A program made the translations under genes and the position numbers. Of a DNA stretch of 64,000 nucleotides, positions 51,286 through 55,610 are shown one piece after another. Positions within the stretch are counted from its first letter, which is position 1, and each line of letters begins with the position of its first letter. Under the pieces are notes generated by a model that was given only the letters and a program-made list of their open reading frames with translations, was not told the origin of the DNA and searched no databases. The stretch covers positions 17,660,392 to 17,724,391 of the forward strand of contig CM060481.1 in the NCBI GenBank assembly GCA_030544235.1, read 5' to 3'. Source of the DNA: Lepturacanthus savala (Eukaryota > Chordata > Actinopteri > Scombriformes > Trichiuridae).

Positions 51286-53585
51286 CATGCACACTCCTGC
51301 TGTGTGTGAGCTGTATGGGAGGACAAATTGTACAGAAGCCGGATCACACACATAGCAGGTCGTCAAATCGTCTCACCCGTGTCCCGGCCGGTTCCAGCGT
51401 GCTGGCTGTGGCTTTTACACAGACAGTCGATCGGCCCATGTGACCGCCTCCCTTCCCGTTCTATTGACAGAACGCTTCTGATACTCGATTTAGGTTTTAG
51501 GGCTGCAACTAATGGCTTTATTCATTATTGATTAATCTGTCGATTATTTTCTAGATCAGCCGTTTGGTCTGTGAAAACAAAATGTTAACTGCCGTTTTCT
51601 GATTTGAGGAAGTCACAAGCAGAGAATTTATGCATTTCTTCCATAAAAAAAATTAATTAAATAAATAAACAGTTGGTGATTAATTTTCTTAATCAACTAA
51701 TTATTGCAGCACCGTGGGATTTTTTTTTTTTCCTGAAACTGAAGCCACTGGGGGACCAGCTGTAAATTATTATGCAGCTGTTACTGTATATTAGATGACA
51801 GGAGTTCTTTAGAAATAATAAAAGTACAAAACCAAGACTTCATGACTCTCCTGGTTCTAGTCATATTTTCTGACTGCTTGAATGGACATTTGCATAGTTT
51901 TCACTGGAGCTGCAACATTTAGTCAATTATTCAGCAATTATCTTGACAATCATCATTTTCCCCCCTCAAGCATAAATGTCAAATATTCCCCAGTTTCAGC
52001 CTGTCTTTTGTGATGACTTGTGTTTTTTCTTAGGCTCATGTGGTAGTAAATTGAACATCTTTGGATTTTGGACTATTGTGGACTATTTTAAGACCCCGCA
52101 TTGGACTTCAGGAAACTGCAAGTGCCATTTTTCAACGTTTCAGTTGGTGTTTTTAGACCAAACCATTAGTGGATTAAATGACGTTCTTATACTCCGCTGT
52201 AGGTTTCCCTTCATTTACAGGTGATTTATCTGGCAGTGACAGATATTTGATCTAGGATATTCATGAAAAGAACACAACCAAACCTGTAGTCTTGATTTGA
52301 TCTGGTTTGAGATTGAAGTTGTACATGCTTTTCTTTTTTAAAAAACAATCAAGCAGTTTCAGAACACTTGTCAAGACACACCGCTAATGTAGGATTTGAT
52401 TCATCTGTCGAGCCGAGCTGCATCAAGAGGGTTCTCACATCCTGCTCCACAGCCTGAGAACACACATCATCATCATCAGCAGCAGCAGCAGCACAATCAT
52501 CCTGCCACAGACTCACTGCCAAAGGGCAAACCATTCATGTCACAAAAGACATTCAGGTTCCAGCTTCAGCAAACAACTCCCCCCCCCCCTTTCAGCAGTA
52601 AAAGAACTGGTGGCGGCAACAAGACGTTGCCAGGGAGAAGGAGAGGGCGCAGCAAGGGCAAGGTGTAATGGCATCTCCAGCGACGAAGACAAAAATACAG
52701 GTAGGCCGCCAAATATGAGTCGGGTTTCTCACAGGATCAAGCACGGCGGAGCTGGCTTCTATCGTGACTTTTTGAGCTTGGGTAGCAGCCAGAAGCAATA
52801 TTTCTGTAACACGAGTCCCGGGCTGTTAGATTTCACTGACTCGACTGAATATTTATTCTTCTCGAAACCCCCAAAACTCACTCTCTCTCACGAGCGACAC
52901 AATTCATCCCTGCCTCTAAACATACATGTTTGACCAATGGGTTGAGAGTGCTCCCTCATCACAGATGAACGCATGCCCTGGACCGAGTTTCTGTTACCAT
53001 GGTAACTTGAGATTTTAGGGGAACAGAGAAAGATGTGCATACAAAAATAAAATAAATAAATAAAACACCCACCTGCACATAATAGTGTAGAGTGCATTTT
53101 GCAGTGAGAGCCATATAATGACAGGAACCGTAATCAGTGGTTCCTCTTTACTGAGATATGTTATAACAGGATTAAATATCTGCTTTTGAGTCTTTTAAAG
53201 ATTGCAGACAACCAACAAAAGAAGAATGAAGGAAAATATCATGACAGCATTCTTTAGTTGATTGAATTGAAAGACTGGCTTTAATGACAAAAAATGGGGG
53301 GGAAAAAAAAAACAGAAAAAAAGTTGAACAGTTTCATTCCACACAACACAATATTTTCTCTCCATCACGTCTTCTGTGCGGTTTATACACACAAATATCT
53401 ATTCTACCCGTTCTATCTGAATTACAACATCTGTCCAGAACAAGTGGCATGAATCATTTCCTAACTAACCTGCCCGGATAAATCAGTTTCCATGGAGCAA
53501 GTGCCTCATGCGCGAGCGAATACGTAATAATAAAAAAATATATAAAAAAAACACTTACTGAGTGTCTTGATTGTGGAAACATCAT
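7295..53585 (-). CDS. tle5: TLE family member 5 (AES / Groucho-related short corepressor), seven exons
   Basis: The spliced CDS is 53585-53559, 36129-36041, 30015-29952, 17883-17839, 10245-10183, 9425-9351 and 7522-7295: 591 nt, 196 residues plus stop. Human TLE5 is 197 residues. It starts MMFPQSRHS, continues through the glutamine-rich Q oligomerisation domain (residues about 15-125, with SDSCDRIKDEF, KLASEKSEMQRHY and EMSYGLNIEMHKQ), then the glycine/proline-rich region, and ends GDKSD. The WD40 repeats of long TLE proteins are absent, as is normal for TLE5. In other vertebrates the protein is nuclear, oligomerises with full-length TLE/Groucho corepressors and modulates their repression, including in Wnt and NF-kB settings. 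All six introns have GT/AG ends and keep frame. Intron sizes from 5' to 3' are about 17.4, 6.0, 12.1, 7.6, 0.76 and 1.8 kb. Intron 3 carries a full-length LTR retrotransposon. TLE2 is excluded by the TLE5-specific N- and C-termini. Confidence 0.96.
7523..9350 (-). other. tle5: tle5 intron 6
   Basis: The donor is GTACGG next to exon 6 and the acceptor GTGCAG next to exon 7. The intron contains an imperfect tandem repeat of about 43 bp at 8289-8420. The rest is AT-rich and I see no gene in it. Confidence 0.85.
8289..8420. repeat. Imperfect tandem repeat, about 43 bp, three units
   Basis: Three consecutive segments each begin GATGGAG or GATCGAG, contain a CTAGCTA core, and the first two end GTAAAAT. 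Spacing is 43-44 bases. The units have diverged and the boundaries are approximate. Confidence 0.5.
9351..9425 (-). CDS. tle5: tle5 coding exon 6, residues 97-121
   Basis: The exon encodes HQQQVLAAIERAKQVTPPEM and then NSIIR, within the Q domain. The acceptor is CTCCAG and the donor GTACGG. The length is 75 nt (25 codons), in phase 0 on both sides. Confidence 0.95.
9426..10182 (-). other. tle5: tle5 intron 5, with long purine/pyrimidine-biased tract
   Basis: This is a short intron of 757 nt. On the plus strand about 9770-10140 is strongly purine-rich (GGA/GAG units and G runs), so the pre-mRNA carries a long polypyrimidine stretch. A CA-type tract lies at 9610-9636. No gene is seen. Confidence 0.85.
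10183..10245 (-). CDS. tle5: tle5 coding exon 5, residues 76-96
   Basis: The exon encodes AEIVKRLNGICAQVLPYLSQ and a final E, a highly conserved Q-domain segment. NGICAQVLPYLSQE is the TLE5 version of this segment. The acceptor is CCACAG and the donor GTAAGC. The length is 63 nt, phase 0. Confidence 0.96.
10398..11085 (+). mobile_element. hAT-like DNA transposon relic with BED-finger-like open frame
   Basis: The left edge reads CAGACCTGGGGACTTTGTGA and continues with GACTTGGACTC motifs. The right part has repeated GACTTGAGACTT motifs. This resembles termini of hAT-type elements common in fish. Between them the plus-strand frame 10554-10805 includes ANCIVCSTKVKDAG then TSNLTS, like the start of a BED zinc finger (the CxxC pair is present and the histidine pair is lost). 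No catalytic region remains. The boundaries are approximate. Confidence 0.5.
12955..13135. repeat. CA-rich simple-sequence tract
   Basis: Interrupted ACACACGC-type runs recur across this segment (notably near 12954-12968, 13033-13050 and 13075-13085). It yields chance open frames on both strands, which are not genes. Confidence 0.7.
14975..15215. repeat. GA/GGA purine-rich tract
   Basis: The plus strand is dominated by AGAGAG, GAGAAA and GAGGAG units for about 240 bases. It is low-complexity sequence responsible for arginine/glutamate-rich chance frames. Confidence 0.7.
15325..15745. repeat. Clustered CA and TG microsatellites
   Basis: CA-type runs (about 15325-15420) are followed by TG runs (about 15491-15525, 15623-15643 and 15711-15735). 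This CA-then-TG order creates complementary segments within 400 bases. Confidence 0.75.
16075..16684. mobile_element. hAT-type non-autonomous element (610 bp) with terminal inverted repeats
   Basis: The left end reads TAGGGATGTCCCTATC and the right end, reverse-complemented, reads TAGGGACGTCCCGATC: 14 of 16 identical. The flanking octamers ATTCAAAG and ATTTAAAT match at six of eight positions, fitting an aged 8-bp hAT target duplication. The interior is AT-rich with a poly-C run (16096-16109) and no transposase. Confidence 0.65.
17839..17883 (-). CDS. tle5: tle5 coding exon 4, residues 61-75
   Basis: The exon encodes YYEMSYGLNIEMHKQ, an invariant Groucho/TLE Q-domain segment. The acceptor is TTATAG and the donor GTGAGT. 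It is 45 nt in phase 0. It was recognised by similarity because it is too short to stand out as an open frame. Confidence 0.96.
18580..18641. repeat. (TG)n microsatellite, about 31 units
   Basis: This is an uninterrupted TG run, one of the longest pure dinucleotide arrays in the window. It generates a polyhistidine/threonine chance frame on the minus strand. Confidence 0.95.
19549..19584. repeat. Perfect 14-bp inverted repeat (hairpin)
   Basis: The arm TTCCATGTTCACCA (19549-19562) is followed by an 8-nt spacer and its exact reverse complement (19571-19584). It sits in intron 3, and no surrounding transposon structure was recognised. Confidence 0.8.
22012..23085. mobile_element. Probable DNA-transposon relic, family unassigned
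   Basis: The left side reads GGGCTGGGTGATATG followed by an ATCACGATTA-type AT-rich subterminal region. The right side has CCCAGCCCGATATG, giving an inverted GGGCTGGG pair about 1 kb apart. This pattern recalls common fish non-autonomous DNA elements. The shared end is short, so extent and family are uncertain. Confidence 0.4.
23574..23947 (+). repeat. 5' LTR of the Gmr1-like element
   Basis: The LTR begins TGTGACGACCCCGTCC and ends GGGCTATGACA. It is identical at all 374 positions to 29514-29887. An AATAAA hexamer at 23868-23873, followed by T/G-rich sequence, is the likely R/U5 polyadenylation signal. A pyrimidine-rich segment precedes it. Confidence 0.95.
23951..23962 (+). other. Primer-binding site, tRNA-Pro type
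   Basis: TGGGGGCTCGTC starts 3 nt after the 5' LTR. It matches the first 12 bases of the classical tRNA-Pro primer-binding site used by murine leukaemia-type retroviruses, then diverges. It would prime minus-strand DNA synthesis. Confidence 0.75.
23963..24620 (+). other. Leader of the LTR element (untranslated, probable packaging region)
   Basis: There are 658 bases between the primer-binding site and the Gag-Pol ATG. No meaningful sense frame is present, and the minus-strand frame 24113-24439 looks like chance. It is expected to hold 5' UTR and RNA-packaging signals, but none can be identified by eye. Confidence 0.7.
24621..29192 (+). CDS. Gag-Pol polyprotein of Gmr1-like LTR retrotransposon
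   Basis: 1523 residues, taking the ATG at 24621 (the first in-frame ATG; upstream codons are TTG ATA). Order: Gag with a charged coiled-coil (about 70-125), a SCAN-like capsid segment (about 230-312) and a CCHC knuckle CX2CX4HX4C (354-367). Next is an aspartic protease with DTGA (440-443). The integrase has an HX5HX29CX2C zinc domain (665-704), catalytic D735, D794 and E830 (D,D35E), and a GPF-type tail near 'FTGPFPIKK'. The reverse transcriptase has FDLLKGYW (D1197) and YLDD (1257-1260). RNase H has D1406, probable E1448, D1474 and D1517. There is no frameshift or stop, so Gag and Pol are one frame and processing would depend on the protease. All catalytic residues I can check are present, so the enzyme set appears functional. 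Stop TAG at 29190-29192. Confidence 0.95.
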   Translation: MASVDDFFQAPSDHLLTQYTKDQLLKIADHYGVEIGDKRLKENIRAILKANLVESGILKREEFQAQVTNATLSFEQQKELLTMKLEYEKFKQQKELEVQLELEKMKFKTEQTKLELEHYKLNLIKDGKFNDSSDRDNVGSSEMSSRSDLSTKLRMVPKFNEKDPDTFFSLFERVAEICEWLDTERTLLLQCVFTGKAQEAYSALSSADSKIYVKVKTAVLKAYELVPEAYRQHFRGMRKREHQTHVEFVRDMVLQFNRWCAASEVVTFQQLCDLVALEQFKNCVPESVATYLNERKVKTPQEAAVLADEYILTHKNTFGDDRFEVQNSGSVRKNKSFLLHGESSWKKGDPSNSCNYCQRKGHWKSDCPVLKGKSKFSGNAQVKPAALAASVVSAQKMLQIHSPNDLSAVAESKGDDFSAFISDGYVSLFGEKVSIKILRDTGAKHSFICESVLPFSSHSSTGNFILMRGMGMTIIPVPVHKMELVCGLVTGKVEVGVRPALPVEGIGMILGNDLAGSRVWADVPPYVVTQVPELPRSQTEVVGTPEVLPEVEVFPVCAVTRAMGQRKDEAAKQVVAESKVVIPVPLESISHGELIEEQKSDPSLKALFELESPVEDMETAAQGYFVQNNILVRKWCPQGDNFVGKSVVQIVVPAKFREMVMKASHDGVAGHMGVQKTYHRILCHFFWPRLKRDVSAYIKTCHTCQLTGKPNQTISPAPLYPVPALGQPFEYLIMDCVGPLPPSKSGSKYLLTVMCQATRYPAAYPLRSITTKSVVKALSQFISVFGIPKVIQTDQGSNFRSQLFSQVLQQLQIKHNKSSAYHPQSQGALERFHQTLKSLWRAYCTELDRDWEEGLPWLLLAAREVVQVSTGFCPNDLVFGHSVRGPVAVLQSGCKQSEPPSNLIDYVNGFRHRLYVAGKMAKHRLEKSQKKMKSLFDRKAKQRQFNLGDQVMLLLPVVGSPFQAKFTGPFPIKKQVSEQDYLISMPNGKSKLCHVNLLKPYCARMSPSPGLKEAPCAKPALCVDTEMSSSGGEVMGEGDGLTTEGLLQVHLKNSEALKSLPSVLAHLDEGKRDELVSLIHSYPALFSDTPSQTHLIEHDIDVGDAQPIKQRFYRVSPDKKIQLDKEVQYLLDNNLAEPSNSSWASPCLLVRKPDLTFRPCTDFRKVNGVTKPDSFPLPRMEDCVDQVGAAKFVSKFDLLKGYWQVPLSPRAQEISAFITPTGLYSYKVMPFGLRNAPATFQRLMNIVVDGLVGCAVYLDDVVVFSDTWEDHLQRITALFNRLLWAQLTVNLAKCDFARATVTYLGKVVGQGEVRPVQAKVEAIMKFPPPETKKELMRFLGMVGYYRSFCKNFSSVVAPLTDLLKAKSKFVWSDKAQCGFDNVKALLCSSPVLAAPQFDKSFILQVDASHVGAGAVLLQADVAGVERPVGFFSKKFNSYQLNYSVIEKEALALIWGLQHFEVYTGSGTPLVVYTDHNPLTFLRSLQNPNQRLMRWALFLQPYHLDVRHIKGSENVMADALSRAF
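29193..29513 (+). other. 3' noncoding segment and polypurine tract of the LTR element
   Basis: 312 bases of noncoding sequence follow the Pol stop. The run of nine G at 29505-29513 directly before the 3' LTR is the probable polypurine tract priming plus-strand synthesis. No env or accessory frame is seen. Confidence 0.75.
29514..29887 (+). repeat. 3' LTR of the Gmr1-like element
   Basis: It is identical to the 5' LTR over all 374 positions. Its end lies 64 nt from the splice donor (29951-29950) of tle5 exon 3, on the opposite strand. Confidence 0.95.
29952..30015 (-). CDS. tle5: tle5 coding exon 3, residues 39 (part) to 60
   Basis: The exon completes the split codon for S39 and encodes LKLECDKLASEKSEMQRHYI and a final M. 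The acceptor is CCCCAG and the donor GTGAGT. It is 64 nt, entering in phase 2 and leaving in phase 0. It sits 64 nt from the LTR retrotransposon. Confidence 0.96.
30120..30263. repeat. CATCAT / CAGCAG triplet-rich tract
   Basis: ATC and AGC triplets are interspersed, ending in a pure run of ATC units at about 30241-30261. The tract lies about 105 bases upstream (in tle5 sense) of the exon 3 acceptor. Confidence 0.75.
31038..31724 (+). mobile_element. hAT / ZBED-type transposon relic, interrupted by a second repeat
   Basis: The left end has the palindromic GGTATACGGT-TTCAT-ACCGTATACC (31050-31074) typical of a fish hAT-type terminus. A plus-strand frame reads KRGAVSVLWKYFGFE up to about 31293. 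After a 269-bp foreign repeat it resumes at 31567 with ADQTTVICKYCQAKVV, a glycine/serine-rich link and LLHHLRREH, a BED zinc finger (CxxC...HxxxxH). It ends at a GGTAATG donor-like site near 31722. The catalytic transposase part is missing, so this is a broken 5' fragment. Confidence 0.6.
31294..31562 (+). repeat. Teleost interspersed repeat nested in the BED-finger relic
   Basis: The segment runs from TGGTAAATGGACTGTGTTTG through the internal motif GCCCATTCACACACTGATGG to GAGCTGCAGCTGCC. I recognise it as a short dispersed element common in fish genomes, but cannot name its family with confidence. It splits the BED-finger coding frame. Confidence 0.6.
32740..33231. mobile_element. Tc1/mariner-like non-autonomous element with terminal inverted repeats
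   Basis: The left end reads TACACTAGTGTTCAAAAGTT. The right end, reverse-complemented, reads TACACTACCGTTCAAAAGTT: 18 of 20 identical. Outer TA dinucleotides fit a TA target. The interior contains sequence (for example CTGGTTAGAGAAGCTATAAA) found 5' of Tc1-like transposase genes in fish. No transposase frame remains. Confidence 0.75.
36041..36129 (-). CDS. tle5: tle5 coding exon 2, residues 10-39 (part)
   Basis: The exon encodes ASSQQLKFTTSDSCDRIKDE, then FQFLQAQYH and two bases of S39. LKFTTSDSCDRIKDEF is diagnostic of TLE5 rather than long TLE proteins. The acceptor is TGGCAG and the donor GTGCAA. The length is 89 nt. Confidence 0.96.
36470..37600 (-). promoter_or_regulatory. tle5: CpG-rich segment upstream of tle5 exon 2, candidate internal promoter
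   Basis: CpG dinucleotides are dense, especially 36810-37100, relative to the AT-rich intron around them. A palindromic cAMP-response element TGACGTCA lies at 36944-36951. On the minus strand a TTTATAAG box lies at 37003-36996, about 0.9 kb upstream of exon 2. This could be an alternative first exon/promoter or an enhancer. No transcript evidence is available from sequence alone. Confidence 0.35.
38566..38634. repeat. (CA)n microsatellite
   Basis: CACGCACACG-type units lead into a pure CA run ending about 38633. It accounts for the threonine/histidine and cysteine/valine chance frames around it. Confidence 0.95.
43940..44008. repeat. 19-bp tandem repeat, about 3.6 copies
   Basis: The unit GATCCAGCTGCTAATCAAA begins at 43940, 43959, 43978 and 43997. 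The last copy is partial. The first copy differs by one base (CAGATGC). High identity suggests a recent minisatellite expansion. Confidence 0.9.
44939..44967. repeat. Perfect 12-bp hairpin with 5-nt loop
   Basis: TTACGTCTCCTC (44939-44950), loop TCAAG, then the exact reverse complement at 44956-44967. The flanking T-rich sequence gives no transposon context. Confidence 0.85.
45955..46042. repeat. CA-rich microsatellite tracts
   Basis: Two CA arrays with CG interruptions lie inside a 190-codon open frame, which is therefore judged non-coding. Confidence 0.85.
46841..46942 (+). mobile_element. tRNA-derived SINE fragment
   Basis: The head reads GGGCAACACAGTGGCGCAGG, with an A-box-like TGGCGCAGGGGTTAGCG and a B-box-like GGTTCAAGACC about 35 bases apart. 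The tail reads GGGTGGAGTTTGCATGTTCT. This matches the head of tRNA-derived SINEs abundant in fish. It is truncated after about 100 bases. Confidence 0.75.
47100..47570. repeat. Probable non-autonomous DNA-transposon relic
   Basis: AT-rich sequence is followed by segments such as GTAAAGTTGCGGTGA and GTTGCACTGAATTCACAGGG. I recognise these from dispersed fish repeats, and similar GTTGC / AAAGTTGC motifs recur within. No clear termini or coding capacity are visible. Confidence 0.4.
48885..48940. repeat. Palindromic (CA)n / (TG)n microsatellite
   Basis: A CA run (48885-48898) meets a TG run (48902-48940) across a central ACGTGT. The two halves are mutually complementary and could form a hairpin. 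Confidence 0.85.
51497..51713. mobile_element. hAT-like MITE, both ends present
   Basis: The left end reads TTAGGGCTGCAACTAATG and the right end reads TAATTATTGCAGCACC, giving an inverted GTGCTGCAATAA / GGGCTGCAACTAA pair. The subterminal ATTGATTAATCTGTCGATTA motif is typical of a very common fish hAT-type MITE. It is about 217 bp and non-coding. Confidence 0.65.
51905..52185. mobile_element. Second, more diverged hAT-like MITE relic
   Basis: It begins GGAGCTGCAACATTTAGTCA and includes TTTGGATTTTGGACTATTGT and a late TTTAGACCAAACCATTAGTG segment, matching the opposite strand of the MITE family at 51497. The right terminus is lost. Confidence 0.5.
52993..53006. promoter_or_regulatory. Palindromic RFX-type X-box
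   Basis: GTTACCATGGTAAC is a perfect 14-bp palindrome matching the RFX-factor X-box consensus. It lies about 0.55 kb inside intron 1, downstream of tle5 exon 1. Function is inferred from the motif only. Confidence 0.5.
53559..53585 (-). CDS. tle5: tle5 coding exon 1, residues 1-9
   Basis: On the minus strand this exon encodes MMFPQSRHS and is followed at once by a consensus donor GTAAGT. The peptide equals the TLE5 N-terminus. The phase-0 end joins exon 2 (ASSQQLKF) without a gap. The first of two tandem ATGs (53585-53583) is taken as the start. The 27-nt coding part is too short for ordinary open-frame calling. Confidence 0.95.
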
Positions 53586-54192
53586 GTCAATTCCTTGTTT
53601 GTTGCTTTCCTTCCCAAACACGGTTAACTGTTCGCCCTGTGTTTATATTTTCTCCTCGCGTTTGGTCCTTTGTCCAAAAGCTAGCCCAACCTTCTACAGG
53701 AGCTGTCCAGCGTTAGCAGGGCGACTAGCTAGCGGTGGCTAGCGAACCCCCCCTCCTCCTCCTCCGAACAAAACGAAGCGGGGACAAGTGGACCACTTTG
53801 CGGCCGGTTTCGCGAGGTAAAAGTCGGCGTCTTCGTCCGGACGTGAGACTCGTTCACGTGCACACGCGTGATATTTACTGCGTCTGCGGACGGGAAAGCA
53901 ACATCCGCGCCGCCGCTCGGCTAAAGCTAGCTGCTTCTTCAAAAAGCTGTCAGTCAAAATGATTCATCGCTGTTGCAAAAAAAAAAAGCTTTTCCGCTTT
54001 AACGCGCGAGCGGCAAGCGGCAGCGACCTGAACGCGTTTAAATGAACAACGCTTACGCACGCGGCGAGCGGAGAAGAGGATGATAAATGTCTCTTTCCTT
54101 CAAAAAAAAAATAAAAATAAAAAGCTTTCGGTTCGCTCTCTTCAACCAGCTGCGGCTGCACTGATGAACAAGTAGGAGGTGGAGGTGGTGGT

Positions 54193-54229
<37 letters not shown>

Positions 54230-54730
54230 AGCGCTGTAATTCTCAGAAATAACAAAATGTCTGCGGGTTCGTTTTAAGTTGAATCCCGTTCCGTCGAAAT
54301 CAGAAGCGCGAGTGAGGTTGGAAGGAGGGGAGGGGGAAACGATCTGCGATGTCGCTCAGACGCCAAATCAACTTCTAATTGAAATGTTTCCAGGATCGCG
54401 TTAAAAAAAAAAAAGTCTAAACGTTTATCCCTTGTAACCCGAGGAGTCCCGGAGAAACTGAGCGGATTTGTCAGTGGTGGCAAGGAGCTAGAAAGTCAGT
54501 CCATTCCTGGAGCTGGTAGGTAGCTGAACGCCCCACACAGAACCACAGCGGCTAGATGGGCGAGGAGCAGCGGATCTACAGCCCGAGTTCTAACCTCTCT
54601 GCAGCCGGCTGATGCCTGAGCAGAGAGCGCCTCCTGCGGACAGGTCACCGCACTGCCCCGCAACTCACCGGAGCCCGAATTCACAACCCATCACCAGCGA
54701 CGGGAGTTTCTGCTGTTTTTTTTTGTTTTC
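53586..54730 (-). promoter_or_regulatory. tle5: tle5 5' UTR and CpG-rich promoter region (inferred)
   Basis: Immediately upstream of the tle5 start, CpG density is high from about 53640 to 54110 and again around 54270-54690, in contrast to the flanking introns. There is no obvious TATA box next to the gene, as is common for CpG promoters. The transcription start cannot be placed. A run of 36 G (54193-54228) lies within it. The open frames here are judged chance. Confidence 0.55.
54193..54228. repeat. 36-base G homopolymer
   Basis: This uninterrupted run of G on the plus strand (C on the tle5 sense strand) is preceded by GGTGGTGGT. It is by far the longest G/C homopolymer in the window and sits about 0.6 kb upstream of the tle5 start codon. 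Confidence 0.9.
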
Positions 54731-55230
54731 CACCTTTATTTAACCATGCATGTTGCTTGAGATCAAATGATCCCCTGACCAATATGGCAGTGGTGGAAAA
54801 AACAAAAAGCATGCAGAAAACACATAAAGATATATGAGATCAATGGTTCAGAGCCAGATTTAGAACTTTATTGATCCCACATCCGGGGAATTTGTGGGTT
54901 ACCACAGCTCAGATACAGAGAAGCAATGACATAGAAGATGACAGTTTTATAAAAAAAAAATGTAGAAAATATCTAGAGGCAGAAGGAAAAATAAAATACA
55001 CATTATACGCATTATATACAGAGTAGTATAAGCATACACAGTATACATCATGCATTAAAGAGGGCTGGATAGGGGCAGAGAAAGTGATAAGTGGAGGTCC
55101 ATCCTAGGGAGGAATGATCTTACAGTGACACACTAAAAGAAATTAACTGATGCTAAAAATATTACACAGTAAAACATTTACACATTCCAAAATTGGACAA
55201 TAAAAGGCTTCAGTAAATCAGTAATGGAAA
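54731..55230 (-). repeat. LINE-type 3' debris with a second nested fish repeat
   Basis: The plus strand reads CTTTATTTAACCATGCATGT then GATCCCCTGACCAATATGGC, similar to 3' tails of fish LINEs in reverse orientation. Inside it, from about 54868, ACTTTATTGATCCCACATCC begins another dispersed fish repeat. Boundaries are approximate. Confidence 0.5.
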
Positions 55231-55610
55231 TGAGTTTTTTGTAGTTTGAGATTTTTCCAGGAAGAGGGAGCAGAGGACATAAATGCCCTTTTCCCAAACT
55301 CAGTGCAGGTTTTGTGGATTGAGGGAGTTAAAAAAGTCCAACGAGCACATCCTTTTTGATATGAGAGGTAAGTGTGAAGGTATGAGGGGCTTTATAAATG
55401 AAGACGTACCAGCGAAAAAAGTCTCTGGGCAGACAGGGACAACCAGAATACTTTAGCATACAGAGTGATTTACAACTGGTAATGAATCTTACCAGCTGTA
55501 AGATTGTAGGTGGCATCCAGTGTATGCAGTGAAGTGGAACAGGCATTCATACACAACATCACCATAATCTAATAGGGGTAAAAACGGAGCTTCAATAAGC
55601 GAAGCCGGAT
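55210..55610 (-). pseudogene. LINE reverse-transcriptase C-terminal fragment, broken
   Basis: On the minus strand 55600 to 55230 encodes, with stops and shifts, PLLDYGDVVY, then VRFITSCKSL, RWYVFIYKA and a final FLEKSQTTKNSF-like tail. These follow the order of conserved segments after the RT catalytic domain of non-LTR retrotransposons. The fragment is 5'-truncated and non-functional, and probably belongs with the 3' debris at 54731-55230. Confidence 0.65.

Larger units (their letters stand above)
36130..53558 (-). other. tle5: tle5 intron 1
   Basis: The intron is about 17.4 kb. Its distal part holds a CpG-rich segment with promoter-like motifs (36470-37600). Elsewhere there are CA/TG microsatellites (38566-38634, 41028-41072, 41258-41282, 45955-46042, 48661-48690, 48885-48940, 49196-49232 and 51261-51286), a 19-bp tandem repeat (43940-44008), a hairpin (44939-44967), a tRNA-type SINE (46841-46942), hAT-like relics (about 47100-47570, 51497-51713 and 51905-52185) and an RFX-type palindrome (52993-53006). 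Several long open frames here are low-complexity chance frames. No further exon is seen. Confidence 0.8.

Noticed and set aside
7295..53585. Assignment as TLE2 or another long TLE gene
   Set aside because: The N-terminus MMFPQSRHS, the LKFTTSDSCDRIKDEF segment and the stop right after GDKSD are TLE5-specific, and no WD40 exon follows.
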